DNA of 48,193 bases from Pseudonocardia lacus (GTDB lineage: Bacteria; Actinomycetota; Actinomycetes; Mycobacteriales; Pseudonocardiaceae), in NCBI RefSeq assembly GCF_018531445.1, contig NZ_JAHDTH010000036.1, forward strand, positions 1-48,193, read 5' to 3'. The notes beneath the pieces are model-generated. The model saw only the letters and a program-made list of their open reading frames with translations. It was not told where the DNA came from and searched no databases. Numbering within the stretch: the first letter of the stretch is position 1; each line of letters begins with the position of its first letter. Both the position numbers and the translations under genes were made by a program. This document shows, one piece after another, positions 1-7,350 of the stretch.

Positions 1-191
1 GCCGCGGCGCCGCGCAGCACCCCGAGCACGTGCCCGCTCAGGGCGCGCACGTCGAAGCCGTCGCACGGGGTGGGGCGGGGCAGGTCGTCGGGGGTGAGCG
101 CGCCGAGCAGCGCCGCCGCCTGGTCGGCGGTGCGGCGCAGCAGCGGGCGCGGGTCGGTGTCGGGCGGCTGGGCGGTGTCGCGATCGAGCAT
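1..191 (-). CDS. TIGR03086-type DinB-like metal-binding protein, N-terminal part only
   Basis: Partial gene: the ATG at 191 (reverse strand) opens a frame that runs off the left edge, so only about 63 residues are visible. The segment near residues 42-57, with the pattern PCDGFDVRALSGHVLG, is the typical start of the TIGR03086/mycothiol-dependent maleylpyruvate isomerase-like family, where the histidine is part of the metal site in a DinB four-helix fold. It lies beside pat, the same neighbourhood seen in mycobacteria (Rv3772/Rv3773c). The substrate is unknown and a mycothiol-dependent activity is only a family-level inference. Confidence 0.7.
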   Translation of the reverse strand, partial: MLDRDTAQPPDTDPRPLLRRTADQAAALLGALTPDDLPRPTPCDGFDVRALSGHVLGVLRGAA

Positions 192-247
192 GCCCGCAGC
201 GTGCGCCCGGTTACCTGACAGCTGCGGTCAGGTTGGCCTGCGCGCGC

Positions 248-1306
248 TCAGCCGCCGGGGGAGAACGCGAGCGCGGCGGCCAGGAACGTGTCGTTCTCCG
301 CGCGGGAGGCCACGGTCACCCGCACCCCGTCGGGCTGGAACGGCCGGACGACGACCTTGTGGTCGAGGCAGTGCGCGGCGAACGGGGCCGCCTGCTCGCC
401 CAGCGCCAGCCAGACGAAGTTCGACTGCGTCGGCGGCACCGTGAACCCGGCCGCGACCAGCGCGTCGCGCACCCGGACCCGCTCCTCGACCACCTCGGCG
501 CAGGAGGCCAGCAGGTTCTCCGCGTCGCCCAGCGCGGCGATCGCGGCGGCCTGGGCCAGCGAGCTGACGCTGAACGGCGAGCAGACCTTGCGCAGCGCGG
601 TGATCACGTCGACGCCGCCCACCGCGTACCCGACGCGCAGCGCGGCCAGCCGGTAGGCCTTGGAGAACGTGCGCAGCACCACCAGGTTGGGGTGGCGGTC
701 GACCAGGGAGAGCCCGTCGACGACGTCCGGGTCGGTGACGTACTCGTGGTAGGCCTCGTCGAGGGCCACCACGACCTCCGGCCCGACCGCGGCCAGGAAG
801 CGCTCCATCTCCTCGCGGGTGACGACCGTCCCGGTGGGGTTGTTCGGGCTGCAGACGAACACCAGCCGGGTGCGCTCGGTGACCGCCGCGGCCATGGCGT
901 CGAGGTCGTGGCGGAACCCGCCGTCCAGCCCCACCGTCACCGCGGTGGCCCGGCCGATCTGGGTCACGATCGGGTAGGCCTCGAACGACCGCCAGGCGAA
1001 GATCACCTCATCGGTGGGTCGCAGGCAGGTGGCCTGCACGAGCTGCTGGCACAGGCTGACCGACCCGCAGCCCACGGCGATCCGCTCCGGCGCCACCCCC
1101 AGCTTCTCCGACAGCCGCCCGGTCAGCCCGGTGACGGCCAGGTCGGGGTAGCGGTTGCCGCCCGCGGCGGCCTCGGCGATCGCCTCCAACACCGCTCGCG
1201 ACGGCGGCAGGGACACCTCGTTGCTGGCGAGTTTGATCGCTCCCGGGATGGTGCGGCCCGGCACGTACGCCGGAAGGCTGTCCAGGTCGGCGCGGATGGA
1301 GGTCAT
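248..1306 (-). CDS. pat: Aromatic amino acid / histidinol-phosphate-type aminotransferase
   Basis: A 352-residue fold-type I PLP aminotransferase that transfers amino groups between aromatic amino acids or histidinol phosphate and 2-oxo acids in the cytoplasm. Visible motifs: SNEVSLPP near the N-terminus, NNPTGT at about 155-160, the cofactor Asp in LDEAYHEY (about 183), and the Schiff-base lysine in TFSKAYRLA (K216), followed by the phosphate-binding Arg in LRVGYAVG. Length matches the putative phenylalanine aminotransferase Pat (about 353 aa) better than HisC, and there are no his genes around it. Divergent from the gene at 1366. The choice of Pat over HisC rests on length and context. Confidence 0.85.
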   Translation of the reverse strand: MTSIRADLDSLPAYVPGRTIPGAIKLASNEVSLPPSRAVLEAIAEAAAGGNRYPDLAVTGLTGRLSEKLGVAPERIAVGCGSVSLCQQLVQATCLRPTDEVIFAWRSFEAYPIVTQIGRATAVTVGLDGGFRHDLDAMAAAVTERTRLVFVCSPNNPTGTVVTREEMERFLAAVGPEVVVALDEAYHEYVTDPDVVDGLSLVDRHPNLVVLRTFSKAYRLAALRVGYAVGGVDVITALRKVCSPFSVSSLAQAAAIAALGDAENLLASCAEVVEERVRVRDALVAAGFTVPPTQSNFVWLALGEQAAPFAAHCLDHKVVVRPFQPDGVRVTVASRAENDTFLAAALAFSPGG

Positions 1307-1365
1307 GGGTCGAACGGTAGCTGCCCGGCGCCGACCGGGGCCCGGGCCCGTGCGACTCTGTGGTC

Positions 1366-2064
1366 ATGACCGAGATCCGTACGGAGGCCGTTCCGCTCGT
1401 CGACGGCAGCGTCCTCCGGCTCACAATCGCGGAGCCGGTCAGCTCGATCCGCGGGGGGATCGTCGTACTGCACGAGGCACGGGGTGTGACCGACACCGTG
1501 CGCGGGCTGGTATCGGGTCTCGCCGGGGACGGCTGGCTGGCCGTCGCGCCGCACCTCTACCACCGGGACGGCGCCGACGAGCTCGACGGCGCCACCGACG
1601 CGCACGTCCGCGAGCACGTCGACCGGCTCGACGGCCAGCAGGTGCTGGCCGACACCGACACCGCGTTCGGCTGGCTCGCCGACCACGACGTCACCGCCGA
1701 CCGGATGGGCGTGATCGGCTTCGACCTGGGCGGCTCGGTGGCCGTCATGATCGCCGCCGAGCGCACCCTGGGCGCTGCCGTGACCGTCGGGGGCGGGGGC
1801 GTGCACACCCCGGCCGGCCGGCTCGACTCGCTGATCGAGGTGGCCTCCGGGCTGACCTGCCCGTGGCTGGGCCTCTACGGCGAGCCCGACGGGACCACCG
1901 AGGAAGGCGACATCGACCGGCTGCGCAAGGCCGCGCAGGCGTCCGAGGTGGCCACCCAGGTCGTCGTCTACCCGCGCACCGGGCACCGCTTCGACGACGA
2001 CCCCGCCCACGCCGACGACGCCTGGCAGCGCACCCTGAACTGGTTCGACTCGCACCTGCGCTGA
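1366..2064 (+). CDS. Dienelactone hydrolase family protein with Asp in place of the catalytic Cys
   Basis: A 232-residue alpha/beta-hydrolase of the dienelactone hydrolase type (cytoplasmic ester or lactone hydrolysis in aromatic breakdown is the family role). VLHEARGVTDTVR near residue 35 matches the family's Glu-containing segment, and the C-terminal RTGHRFDDD holds the expected histidine. The nucleophile elbow reads GFDLGG (D120, codon at 1723) where the family normally has GxCxGG, so the Cys-His-Asp triad is not intact. The ATG at 1366 is chosen over the GTG at 1360 because GACTCT (1354-1359) sits like a -10 box six bases upstream, the layout of a leaderless transcript. Confidence 0.8.
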   Translation: MTEIRTEAVPLVDGSVLRLTIAEPVSSIRGGIVVLHEARGVTDTVRGLVSGLAGDGWLAVAPHLYHRDGADELDGATDAHVREHVDRLDGQQVLADTDTAFGWLADHDVTADRMGVIGFDLGGSVAVMIAAERTLGAAVTVGGGGVHTPAGRLDSLIEVASGLTCPWLGLYGEPDGTTEEGDIDRLRKAAQASEVATQVVVYPRTGHRFDDDPAHADDAWQRTLNWFDSHLR

Positions 2065-2138
2065 GCCACACCCACCGCGGGTGCGACGTGGGTCGCGGGC
2101 ACTGTCTGCCGCCCGCCGGCTGATGCATGCTGGCCGGC

Positions 2139-4121
2139 ATGACGACCGCCGAGACCCCCGACGTCCTGTGGGCCCCGGACCCCGCGCACAGCGGCCCGAT
2201 CACCGAGTTCGCGGCCCGCGTGCGGGAGCGGGCCGGCGTCGACCTGCCCGACTACGCCGCCCTGCACGAGTGGTCGGTGACCGACCTGGAGGGCTTCTGG
2301 TCGGCCGCGGCGGAGTTCCTCGGCGTCCGCTGGCACGACGAGCCCACCGCCGTCCTGGGCTCGCGCGCCATGCCGGGCGCCGAGTGGTTCCCGGGCGGCA
2401 CCCTGAACTACGCCGAGCACGCCCTCACCCCCGGCCCGGGCCGCGAGGACGCCGACGTCGCGGTCCTGTTCGCCCGCGAGGACGGCCTCGAGCGCGAGGT
2501 CACCCACGCCGAGCTGCGCGAACAGGTCGGCCGGGCCCGTGCCGGGCTCGGCCGGCTCGGCGTGGGGCGCGGCGACCGGGTCGTCGCGCTCGCCCCGAAC
2601 TGCGTCGAGACGCTGGTGCTGTTCCTGGCCGCGGCCAGCCTGGGGGCGATCTGGTCGTCGTGCTCGCCGGACTTCGGCGCCCGCGCCGTGCACGACCGCT
2701 TCGCCCAGGTCGAGCCGGTGGTGCTGCTCGCCGTCGACGGCTACCGCTACGGCGGCAAGGCGTACGACATCCGACCCACGGTCGACGCCCTGCGCGCGAA
2801 GATGCCGACCCTGCGGACCACCGTCCTGCTGCCCTACCTCGACGAGTCGGCGACGCTGAACGGCGCCGAGGCGTGGGCGTCGCTCGTCGCGGAGCCGGGC
2901 CCGCTGGAGTTCGAGGCGGTGCCCTTCGACCACCCCCTGTGGGTGCTCTACTCGTCGGGCACCACCGGCCTGCCCAAGGGCATCGTGCACGGTCACGGCG
3001 GCATCGTCCTGGAGCACCTCAAGGCGCTGCGCCTGCAGATGGAGCTGGGGCCGGGGGAGCGGTTCTTCTGGTTCACCACCACCGGCTGGATGATGTGGAA
3101 CTTCCTCATCGCCGGCCTGCTGGTGGGCGCCACGGTCGTGCTGTTCGACGGCAGCCCCGGCCACCCCGACCTCGGCGCCCTCTGGCGGCTCGCCGAGGAG
3201 CACCGGATCACCTACTTCGGGGTCTCCGCGCCCTACGTCCAGTCCTGCCTCAAGGCCGGCCTGCGCCCCCGCGACGAGGTCGACCTGTCGGCGATGCGCG
3301 CCATCGGCTCCACCGGCGCCCCGCTCTCGGTCGAGGGCTTCCGCTGGATCGGCGACGCCGTCGGCGAGCACGTGCAGATCTGCTCGGTCTCCGGCGGCAC
3401 CGACGTCTGCGCCGCCTTCGTCGCCGCCGCCCCCACCGTTCCCGTCTGGCTGGGCGAGCTGTCCTGCGCCGCCCTGGGCGCCGCCGTGGTGGCCTACGAC
3501 GACGAGGGCCGCGAGGTCGTCGACGAGGTGGGCGAACTCGTCATCACCCGGCCCATGCCGTCGATGCCGGTGGCGTTCTGGGACGACCCCGACGGCAGCC
3601 GCCTGCGCGCCGCCTACTTCGAGGACTACCCGGGCGTGTGGCGCCACGGCGACTGGGTGCGCAGGACCCCCCGCGGCTCCTACGTCATCTACGGCCGCAG
3701 CGACTCCACCCTCAACCGCGGCGGAGTCCGCATGGGCACCGCCGACTTCTACGCCGTCACCGAGGGCTTCGACGAGGTGCTCGACTCGCTGGTGATCGAC
3801 ACCACCGAGCTCGGCGCCCGCGACGAAGGCGCCCTGCTGTGCTTCCTCGTCCTCGACGAGGGCGCGTCACTCGAGGGGGTGGAGCCCGAGCTCCGCCGCG
3901 CCCTGCGCACCGAACTCTCGCCCCGCCACGTCCCCGACCGCTTCGTCGTCATCGACGCCGTCCCCAGGACCCTCAACGGCAAGAAGTGCGAGGTACCGGT
4001 CAAGAAGATCCTCGCGGGCGCCGACCCCGACCGGGCCGTCAGCCGCGACGCCCTCCAGGACCCCGACGCACTCGCCCCGTTCCTCGCCCTGCGGACCCCG
4101 GGCCCCCGTGATCGGGCTTGA
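2139..4121 (+). CDS. aacS: Acetoacetyl-CoA synthetase
   Basis: A 660-residue adenylate-forming ligase of the ANL superfamily that activates acetoacetate to acetoacetyl-CoA with ATP, in ketone-body or leucine breakdown and PHB metabolism. Visible: the P-loop-like YSSGTTGLPKG at about 270-280, the AacS-typical WMMWNF block at about 315, SVSGGTD at about 415, YGRSDSTLNRGG at about 520, and the C-terminal catalytic lysine region NGKKCEVPVKK near 612-622. Length is right for AacS, and the long N-terminal domain separates it from acetyl-CoA synthetase. The start at 2139 is preferred to 2127 because CATGCT lies seven bases upstream of it like a leaderless -10. It stands alone, with tRNA genes downstream. 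Confidence 0.92.
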   Translation: MTTAETPDVLWAPDPAHSGPITEFAARVRERAGVDLPDYAALHEWSVTDLEGFWSAAAEFLGVRWHDEPTAVLGSRAMPGAEWFPGGTLNYAEHALTPGPGREDADVAVLFAREDGLEREVTHAELREQVGRARAGLGRLGVGRGDRVVALAPNCVETLVLFLAAASLGAIWSSCSPDFGARAVHDRFAQVEPVVLLAVDGYRYGGKAYDIRPTVDALRAKMPTLRTTVLLPYLDESATLNGAEAWASLVAEPGPLEFEAVPFDHPLWVLYSSGTTGLPKGIVHGHGGIVLEHLKALRLQMELGPGERFFWFTTTGWMMWNFLIAGLLVGATVVLFDGSPGHPDLGALWRLAEEHRITYFGVSAPYVQSCLKAGLRPRDEVDLSAMRAIGSTGAPLSVEGFRWIGDAVGEHVQICSVSGGTDVCAAFVAAAPTVPVWLGELSCAALGAAVVAYDDEGREVVDEVGELVITRPMPSMPVAFWDDPDGSRLRAAYFEDYPGVWRHGDWVRRTPRGSYVIYGRSDSTLNRGGVRMGTADFYAVTEGFDEVLDSLVIDTTELGARDEGALLCFLVLDEGASLEGVEPELRRALRTELSPRHVPDRFVVIDAVPRTLNGKKCEVPVKKILAGADPDRAVSRDALQDPDALAPFLALRTPGPRDRA

Positions 4122-4166
4122 AGGGCCTGTGTACCCTGGTGAGCGTTGGAGGGCCGAGAGGCCCCG

Positions 4167-4256
4167 GGAGGCTTCGCCTAGTCTGGTCTATGGCGCCGCA
4201 CTGCTAATGCGGTTTGGGGTAACCCCCCATCCCGGGTTCAAATCCCGGAGCCTCCG
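4167..4256 (+). tRNA. tRNA-Ser (anticodon GCU)
   Basis: The acceptor stem GGAGGCT (4167-4173) pairs with AGCCTCC (4249-4255), with discriminator G at 4256. The anticodon stem CCGCA/TGCGG encloses CTGCTAA, giving anticodon GCT (Ser, AGC/AGU codons). A long class II variable arm (about 4212-4229) and a GGTTCAAATCC T-loop are present, and CCA is not encoded. TACCCT at 4132-4137 is a plausible -10 for this and the following tRNA. Confidence 0.96.
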
Positions 4257-4299
4257 CGCCGGCGGCCGGCTGAGTCGGCCGCCGATAACTGAAGATCAT

Positions 4300-4375
4300 G
4301 CGCCCGTAGCTCAACGGATAGAGCATCTGACTACGGATCAGAAGGTTAGGGGTTCGAATCCCTTCGGGCGCGCCA
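4300..4375 (+). tRNA. tRNA-Arg (anticodon ACG)
   Basis: The acceptor stem GCGCCCG (4300-4306) pairs with CGGGCGC (4365-4371), discriminator G, followed by an encoded CCA (4373-4375). The anticodon stem TCTGA/TCAGA encloses CTACGGA, giving anticodon ACG (read as ICG, Arg CGN). The T-arm is GGTTCGAATCC. It lies 43 bases after tRNA-Ser and is probably co-transcribed. tRNA-Arg 3' ends are common integration sites, and a decayed toxin-antitoxin pair lies just downstream. Confidence 0.97.
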
Positions 4376-4377
4376 CG

Positions 4378-4422
4378 AAGCCGCAGGTAGATCGTCCAGA
4401 CAGCGATCGCCTGCGGTTTCTT
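4378..4422 (+). terminator. Intrinsic terminator after the tRNA genes
   Basis: AAGCCGCAGG (4378-4387) pairs with CCTGCGGTTT (4410-4419) with one G-U pair. An inner GATCG/CGATC stem (4390-4394 with 4404-4408) stacks on it, and the pyrimidine-rich run TTTCTT follows. Placed three bases after the tRNA-Arg CCA. Confidence 0.75.
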
Positions 4423-4454
4423 GTCGGTCAGGACGGCAACGGTGCGCGGTGGCG

Positions 4455-4750
4455 TACCAGGTCCGAGCCTCCAGGGGCGGGCCTCGGCCCAGCGAGCGGG
4501 GGCACTTGCTGATGCAGACGCCACGCCGCGTTCGTGATGTTGCCGGTCGCCACTACGAGCAGGCGCTGTGGGCGACCCGCCGAGCAGGTGCCCGTCGCGG
4601 AAGTCCCGGTCCTTGGTCACCACGACCCGGTCGTCGCGTCGGTGGTGCGGTTGCCGTCGGGTAGCTGAGTCGTGTGGACGGCGTCGTGGCCCGCCTCGGT
4701 CAGAATGTCGCGAGGCGAGCCGGAAGCTGAGCGTCGACGAGGGACTTCAC
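4455..4750 (-). pseudogene. Decayed DUF5615 PIN-like toxin
   Basis: Reading from GTG at 4750, the protein begins VKSLVDAQLPARLA, the usual start of DUF5615 (PIN-like RNase) toxins, then meets a stop. The continuation is found in other frames: ILTEAGHDAVH (about 4708-4676), VVTKDRDFRDGHLL (about 4626-4585) and LLVVATGNITNA (about 4563-4528), in the order expected for one intact protein. At least three frameshifts therefore break it. The acidic residues of the PIN active site (LVDAQ, TKDRDF) are still visible. Its GTG overlaps the stop of the antitoxin remnant (GTGA), as in a working operon. Confidence 0.72.
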
Positions 4751-4935
4751 GCGCCGAGGGGGACCACCCGCTGGCGGCCGACGGCCACCGCCGCATACTC
4801 CAGCGCGGCCAGCACGTCGTCTCGTTCGAGGTCCGCGTAGTCCTCGAGCACCTCGTCGACCGTCATGCCCGCCGAGAGCAGCTCCAGCAGGCTCTCGACG
4901 GTGTGGCCGGGCGGTTGGGGACCGCCCGGCCGAGT
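4747..4935 (-). pseudogene. DUF433 antitoxin remnant
   Basis: An open frame ending with TGA at 4749-4747 carries TVESLLELLSAGMTVDEVL and DYADLERDDVLAALEYAA, the C-terminal two thirds of a DUF433 (VapB-like, helix-turn-helix) antitoxin. The core starts at 4902. The N-terminal part expected before it (GG..P.VRGHR) is only weakly visible as GGPQPPGH, and there is no convincing start codon, so the gene looks 5'-degraded. It pairs with the DUF5615 remnant downstream, the usual partner. Confidence 0.62.
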
Positions 4936-4982
4936 CGGCCGCGCCAGTCGAACCGGAGCCGGGCGTGGTCAACCGTGCCCGG

Positions 4983-6137
4983 TCAGCGGTACGTGCCGAA
5001 GAACTCCCGGACGTCGGCGAGCAGCAACTCCGGCTCCTCCAGCGCGGCGAAGTGGCCGCCGCGGTCGACGTCGGTCCACCGCACGATGGTGTTGTCCAAC
5101 TCCGCGTACCGCCGGATGGCCACGTCGTGGGCGAACACGATCACCCCGGTGGGGACGCCGGAGTTCACCGCGGGCTCCCAGGACCGGGGCTGCGCGTAGC
5201 CGACGTAGGCCGCCGAGCCCGCCGTGCCGGTCAGCCAGTAGAGCATCACGTCGGTGAGCAGCCGGTCGCGGTCGACGATCTCCTCCGGGAGCGTGGACCG
5301 CGGGTGGGTCCACTCCCGGAACTTGTCCATGATCCAGGCGAGCTGCCCGACCGGGGAGTCGACCAGCCCGTAGGCGAGGGTCTGCGGGCGGGTCGACTGG
5401 ACCGCGATGTAGCCGAACTCCTCCTGCATGAACGCCTCGATCCGGGCCACCCGGTCGCGCTCCAGGTCGGTCAGCGCCGCGCGCTCCTCGGCCGACTGCG
5501 GCATCGACGGCAGGCCGGTCCCGCCGTTGAGGTGCACGGCGACCACCCGGTCCGGGACCACCCGTCCCAGCTCCGTGGAGACCCCCGCCCCCACGTCGCC
5601 GCCCTGGGCGCCGAACCGCTGGTAGCCGAGCCGGCTCATCAGCTCGGCCCAGGCCCGGGCGATCCGCTCGGTCGTCCAGCCGCCGTCGGACACCGGACCG
5701 GAGAAGCCGAAGCCGGGCAGCGACGGGATGACCACGTGGAACGCGTCGGACGCGTCGCCGCCGTGCGCGACCGGATCGGTCAGCGGGCCGACCAGGTCGA
5801 GGAACTCGACCACCGAGCCGGGCCAGCCGTGGGTGAGCACCAGCGGGAGCGCGCCGGGGTGTGCCGAGCGGGCGTGCAGGAAGTGGATGCGCTGACCGTC
5901 GATCTCGGTGGTGAACTGCGGTACCGCGTTGAGCTCGCGCTCGGCCGCCCGCCAGTCGTAGCCGTGCCGCCAGTGCCCGACCATGCCGCGCAGCCAGGTC
6001 GTGGGGACCCCGGTGTCCCAGCCGTCGCCGGGCAGCGGGGCGGGCCAGCGAGTGGCGTCGAGCCGGGCAGCCAGGTCGTCGAGCTCGGCCTGCGGGATGT
6101 CGACGCGGAACGGGTGCAGGTCCTCGGTGTCGCTCAT
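4983..6137 (-). CDS. Epoxide hydrolase (EHN-domain alpha/beta hydrolase)
   Basis: A 384-residue cytosolic epoxide hydrolase of the microsomal type: an N-terminal EHN domain (residues 7-110, with the WPAPLPGDGWDTGVP pattern) followed by an alpha/beta hydrolase domain. Visible: oxyanion motif HGWPGS (103-108), nucleophile Asp181 in GAQGGDVG, and the catalytic His362 in GGHFAALEEPE near the C-terminus. It would open an epoxide to a diol through an ester intermediate; the natural substrate is unknown. It is divergent from the WYL regulator at 6201, and a perfect inverted repeat lies between them, so repression by that regulator is likely. Confidence 0.88.
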   Translation of the reverse strand: MSDTEDLHPFRVDIPQAELDDLAARLDATRWPAPLPGDGWDTGVPTTWLRGMVGHWRHGYDWRAAERELNAVPQFTTEIDGQRIHFLHARSAHPGALPLVLTHGWPGSVVEFLDLVGPLTDPVAHGGDASDAFHVVIPSLPGFGFSGPVSDGGWTTERIARAWAELMSRLGYQRFGAQGGDVGAGVSTELGRVVPDRVVAVHLNGGTGLPSMPQSAEERAALTDLERDRVARIEAFMQEEFGYIAVQSTRPQTLAYGLVDSPVGQLAWIMDKFREWTHPRSTLPEEIVDRDRLLTDVMLYWLTGTAGSAAYVGYAQPRSWEPAVNSGVPTGVIVFAHDVAIRRYAELDNTIVRWTDVDRGGHFAALEEPELLLADVREFFGTYR

Positions 6138-6154
6138 ACCGATGACAGTAGGAG

Positions 6155-6183
6155 CCGGTTAGGACAGCTTGTGTCCTAACCGG
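6155..6183. promoter_or_regulatory. Perfect 12-bp inverted repeat, probable WYL-regulator operator
   Basis: CCGGTTAGGACA (6155-6166) and TGTCCTAACCGG (6172-6183) are exact reverse complements around a 5-base spacer, centred between the divergent epoxide hydrolase and WYL regulator starts. Such symmetry in a divergent promoter region points to an operator shared by both genes. Confidence 0.75.
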
Positions 6184-6200
6184 ATGCCAGAATCGTCGAC

Positions 6201-7154
6201 ATGGCGGAGAGCTCGGCGCGGCTGCTGCGCCTGCTGTCGTTGCTGCAGACCCAGCGCACCTGGTCCGGTGGCGAGCTGGCCGAGCGCCTGGAGGTGGACG
6301 TGCGGACGGTCCGCCGCGATGTCGACCGGCTGCGCTCCCTCGGCTACCCGGTGCACGCCACGGCGGGGACTGCCGGCTACCGGCTCGGCGCCGGCACCCG
6401 GCTGCCCCCGCTGCTGCTCGACGACGACGAGGCCATCGCGGTGGCGGTCGGCCTGCGCGCCGCGGCGACCGGTGGGGTGACCGGCACCGAGGAGTCCTCG
6501 GTGCGGGCGCTGGCCAAGCTGGAGGCGGTGCTGCCCGCCCGGCTCCGGCACCGGGTCGCCACCCTGGCCTCGGTCACCGTGAGTCTGCCCGGCGGCGGCC
6601 CCTCGGTGGCGCCGGACGTGCTGGTGGCGGTGGCCACGGCCTGTAGGGCCACCGAACAGTTGCGGTTCGACTACGCCGGTCACGACGGCACCGCGACCGT
6701 CCGGCGGACCGAACCGCACCGGCTGGTGCACACCGGGCGGCGGTGGTACCTGGTGGCCTGGGACCTCGACCGGGACGACTGGCGGACCTTCCGCGTCGAC
6801 CGGCTGCACCCCCGCGTCCCCACCGGGCCCCGCTTCACCCCGCGCGCCCTGCCCGACGACCTGCCCCTGTTCGTGGCCGGCGGGATCACCACCCGGCCGT
6901 ACCGCTACCGCGCGCGGTTCACCCTGCGGGTGCCGGTCGAGGTGGCCGCGGACCGGATCGCGCCGACCGTCGGCGTGCTCGAAGCGGTCGACGAGCACTC
7001 CTGCACGCTGCACGCCGGATCGAACTCGCTCGACGAGCTGCTGCTCTACGTCGGGCTGTTCGGGTTCCCGTTCGAGGTGCACGAACCGCCCGAACTGGTG
7101 GCGCACGTGCAGGAGCTGGCCACCCGGCTGGCCGCTGCCGTGCACGGCCGCTGA
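6201..7154 (+). CDS. WYL-domain transcriptional regulator (YafY type)
   Basis: A 317-residue regulator with an N-terminal winged helix (residues about 5-60; LLSLLQTQRTWSGGELAERL, then the recognition region VDVRTVRRDVDRLRSLG), a linker (LPPLLLDDDEAIAVAVGLR) and a WYL domain at about 145-215 (HRLVHTGRRWYLVAWDLDR, with WYL as the name-giving WYL/WYLV), followed by a C-terminal WCX extension. WYL domains sense small molecules or nucleic acid. Divergent from the epoxide hydrolase with a strong palindrome between them, so it probably controls that gene and itself. Confidence 0.88.
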   Translation: MAESSARLLRLLSLLQTQRTWSGGELAERLEVDVRTVRRDVDRLRSLGYPVHATAGTAGYRLGAGTRLPPLLLDDDEAIAVAVGLRAAATGGVTGTEESSVRALAKLEAVLPARLRHRVATLASVTVSLPGGGPSVAPDVLVAVATACRATEQLRFDYAGHDGTATVRRTEPHRLVHTGRRWYLVAWDLDRDDWRTFRVDRLHPRVPTGPRFTPRALPDDLPLFVAGGITTRPYRYRARFTLRVPVEVAADRIAPTVGVLEAVDEHSCTLHAGSNSLDELLLYVGLFGFPFEVHEPPELVAHVQELATRLAAAVHGR

Positions 7155-7177
7155 GGACCGCTCGCAGCGCAAACGGG

Positions 7178-7208
7178 TTGCGGGCGCCGGGGCACCCGCT
7201 GCTACCGT
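7178..7208 (+). promoter_or_regulatory. Candidate promoter of the leader-GNAT-IF-1 unit
   Basis: TTGCGG (7178-7183) and TACCGT (7203-7208) are separated by 19 bases, with the short A-tract AAA (7171-7173) just upstream of the -35. The leader ORF begins 38 bases after the -10. The AAA...TTGC arrangement resembles promoters activated by WhiB7/WblC proteins and is repeated in front of the OtrA-like gene at 28343-28332. Confidence 0.45.
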
Positions 7209-7245
7209 GCTCGCGATCGCGACCCGGCCCTTGGAGGTGAGACCC

Positions 7246-7299
7246 ATGTTCGGTGCAAGCACGTGGGTGCTCCCCTCTCCGTCTCGATCGGGCGATTGA
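7246..7299 (+). CDS. 17-residue leader peptide upstream of the GNAT gene
   Basis: A short ORF, MFGASTWVLPSPSRSGD, preceded by the very strong ribosome site GGAGGTG (7233-7239) six bases before its ATG. It stops 51 bases before the acetyltransferase start. It is too short for a folded protein and looks like a leader peptide. Part of its coding sequence (CCCTCTC, 7273-7279) is complementary to the ribosome site of the next gene. No homology claimed. Confidence 0.5.
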   Translation: MFGASTWVLPSPSRSGD

Positions 7300-7343
7300 C
7301 GTAGGTGTCGCCAGGAGCGCCCCACCAGGCACTCCTGAGAGGG
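7273..7343 (+). promoter_or_regulatory. Possible translational attenuator before the GNAT gene
   Basis: CCCTCTC (7273-7279), inside the leader ORF, is the exact complement of GAGAGGG (7337-7343), the only purine-rich ribosome site before the ATG at 7351. A competing local hairpin CAGGAG (7312-7317) with CTCCTG (7332-7337) lies just upstream. A ribosome translating or stalled on the leader would cover CCCTCTC and free the downstream ribosome site, the logic of erm-type attenuators. Structure is inferred by eye. Confidence 0.4.
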
Positions 7344-7350
7344 CGAACCT

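Noticed and set aside
2081..4111. A 676-codon open frame overlapping acetoacetyl-CoA synthetase in another frame
   Set aside because: It is an Arg/Pro-rich shadow caused by high GC; the aacS frame carries all family motifs.
4300..4400. Integration (att) site at the tRNA-Arg 3' end
   Set aside because: No second copy of the tRNA 3' end was found in the window and no integrase is present; only the decayed toxin-antitoxin pair hints at an old island.
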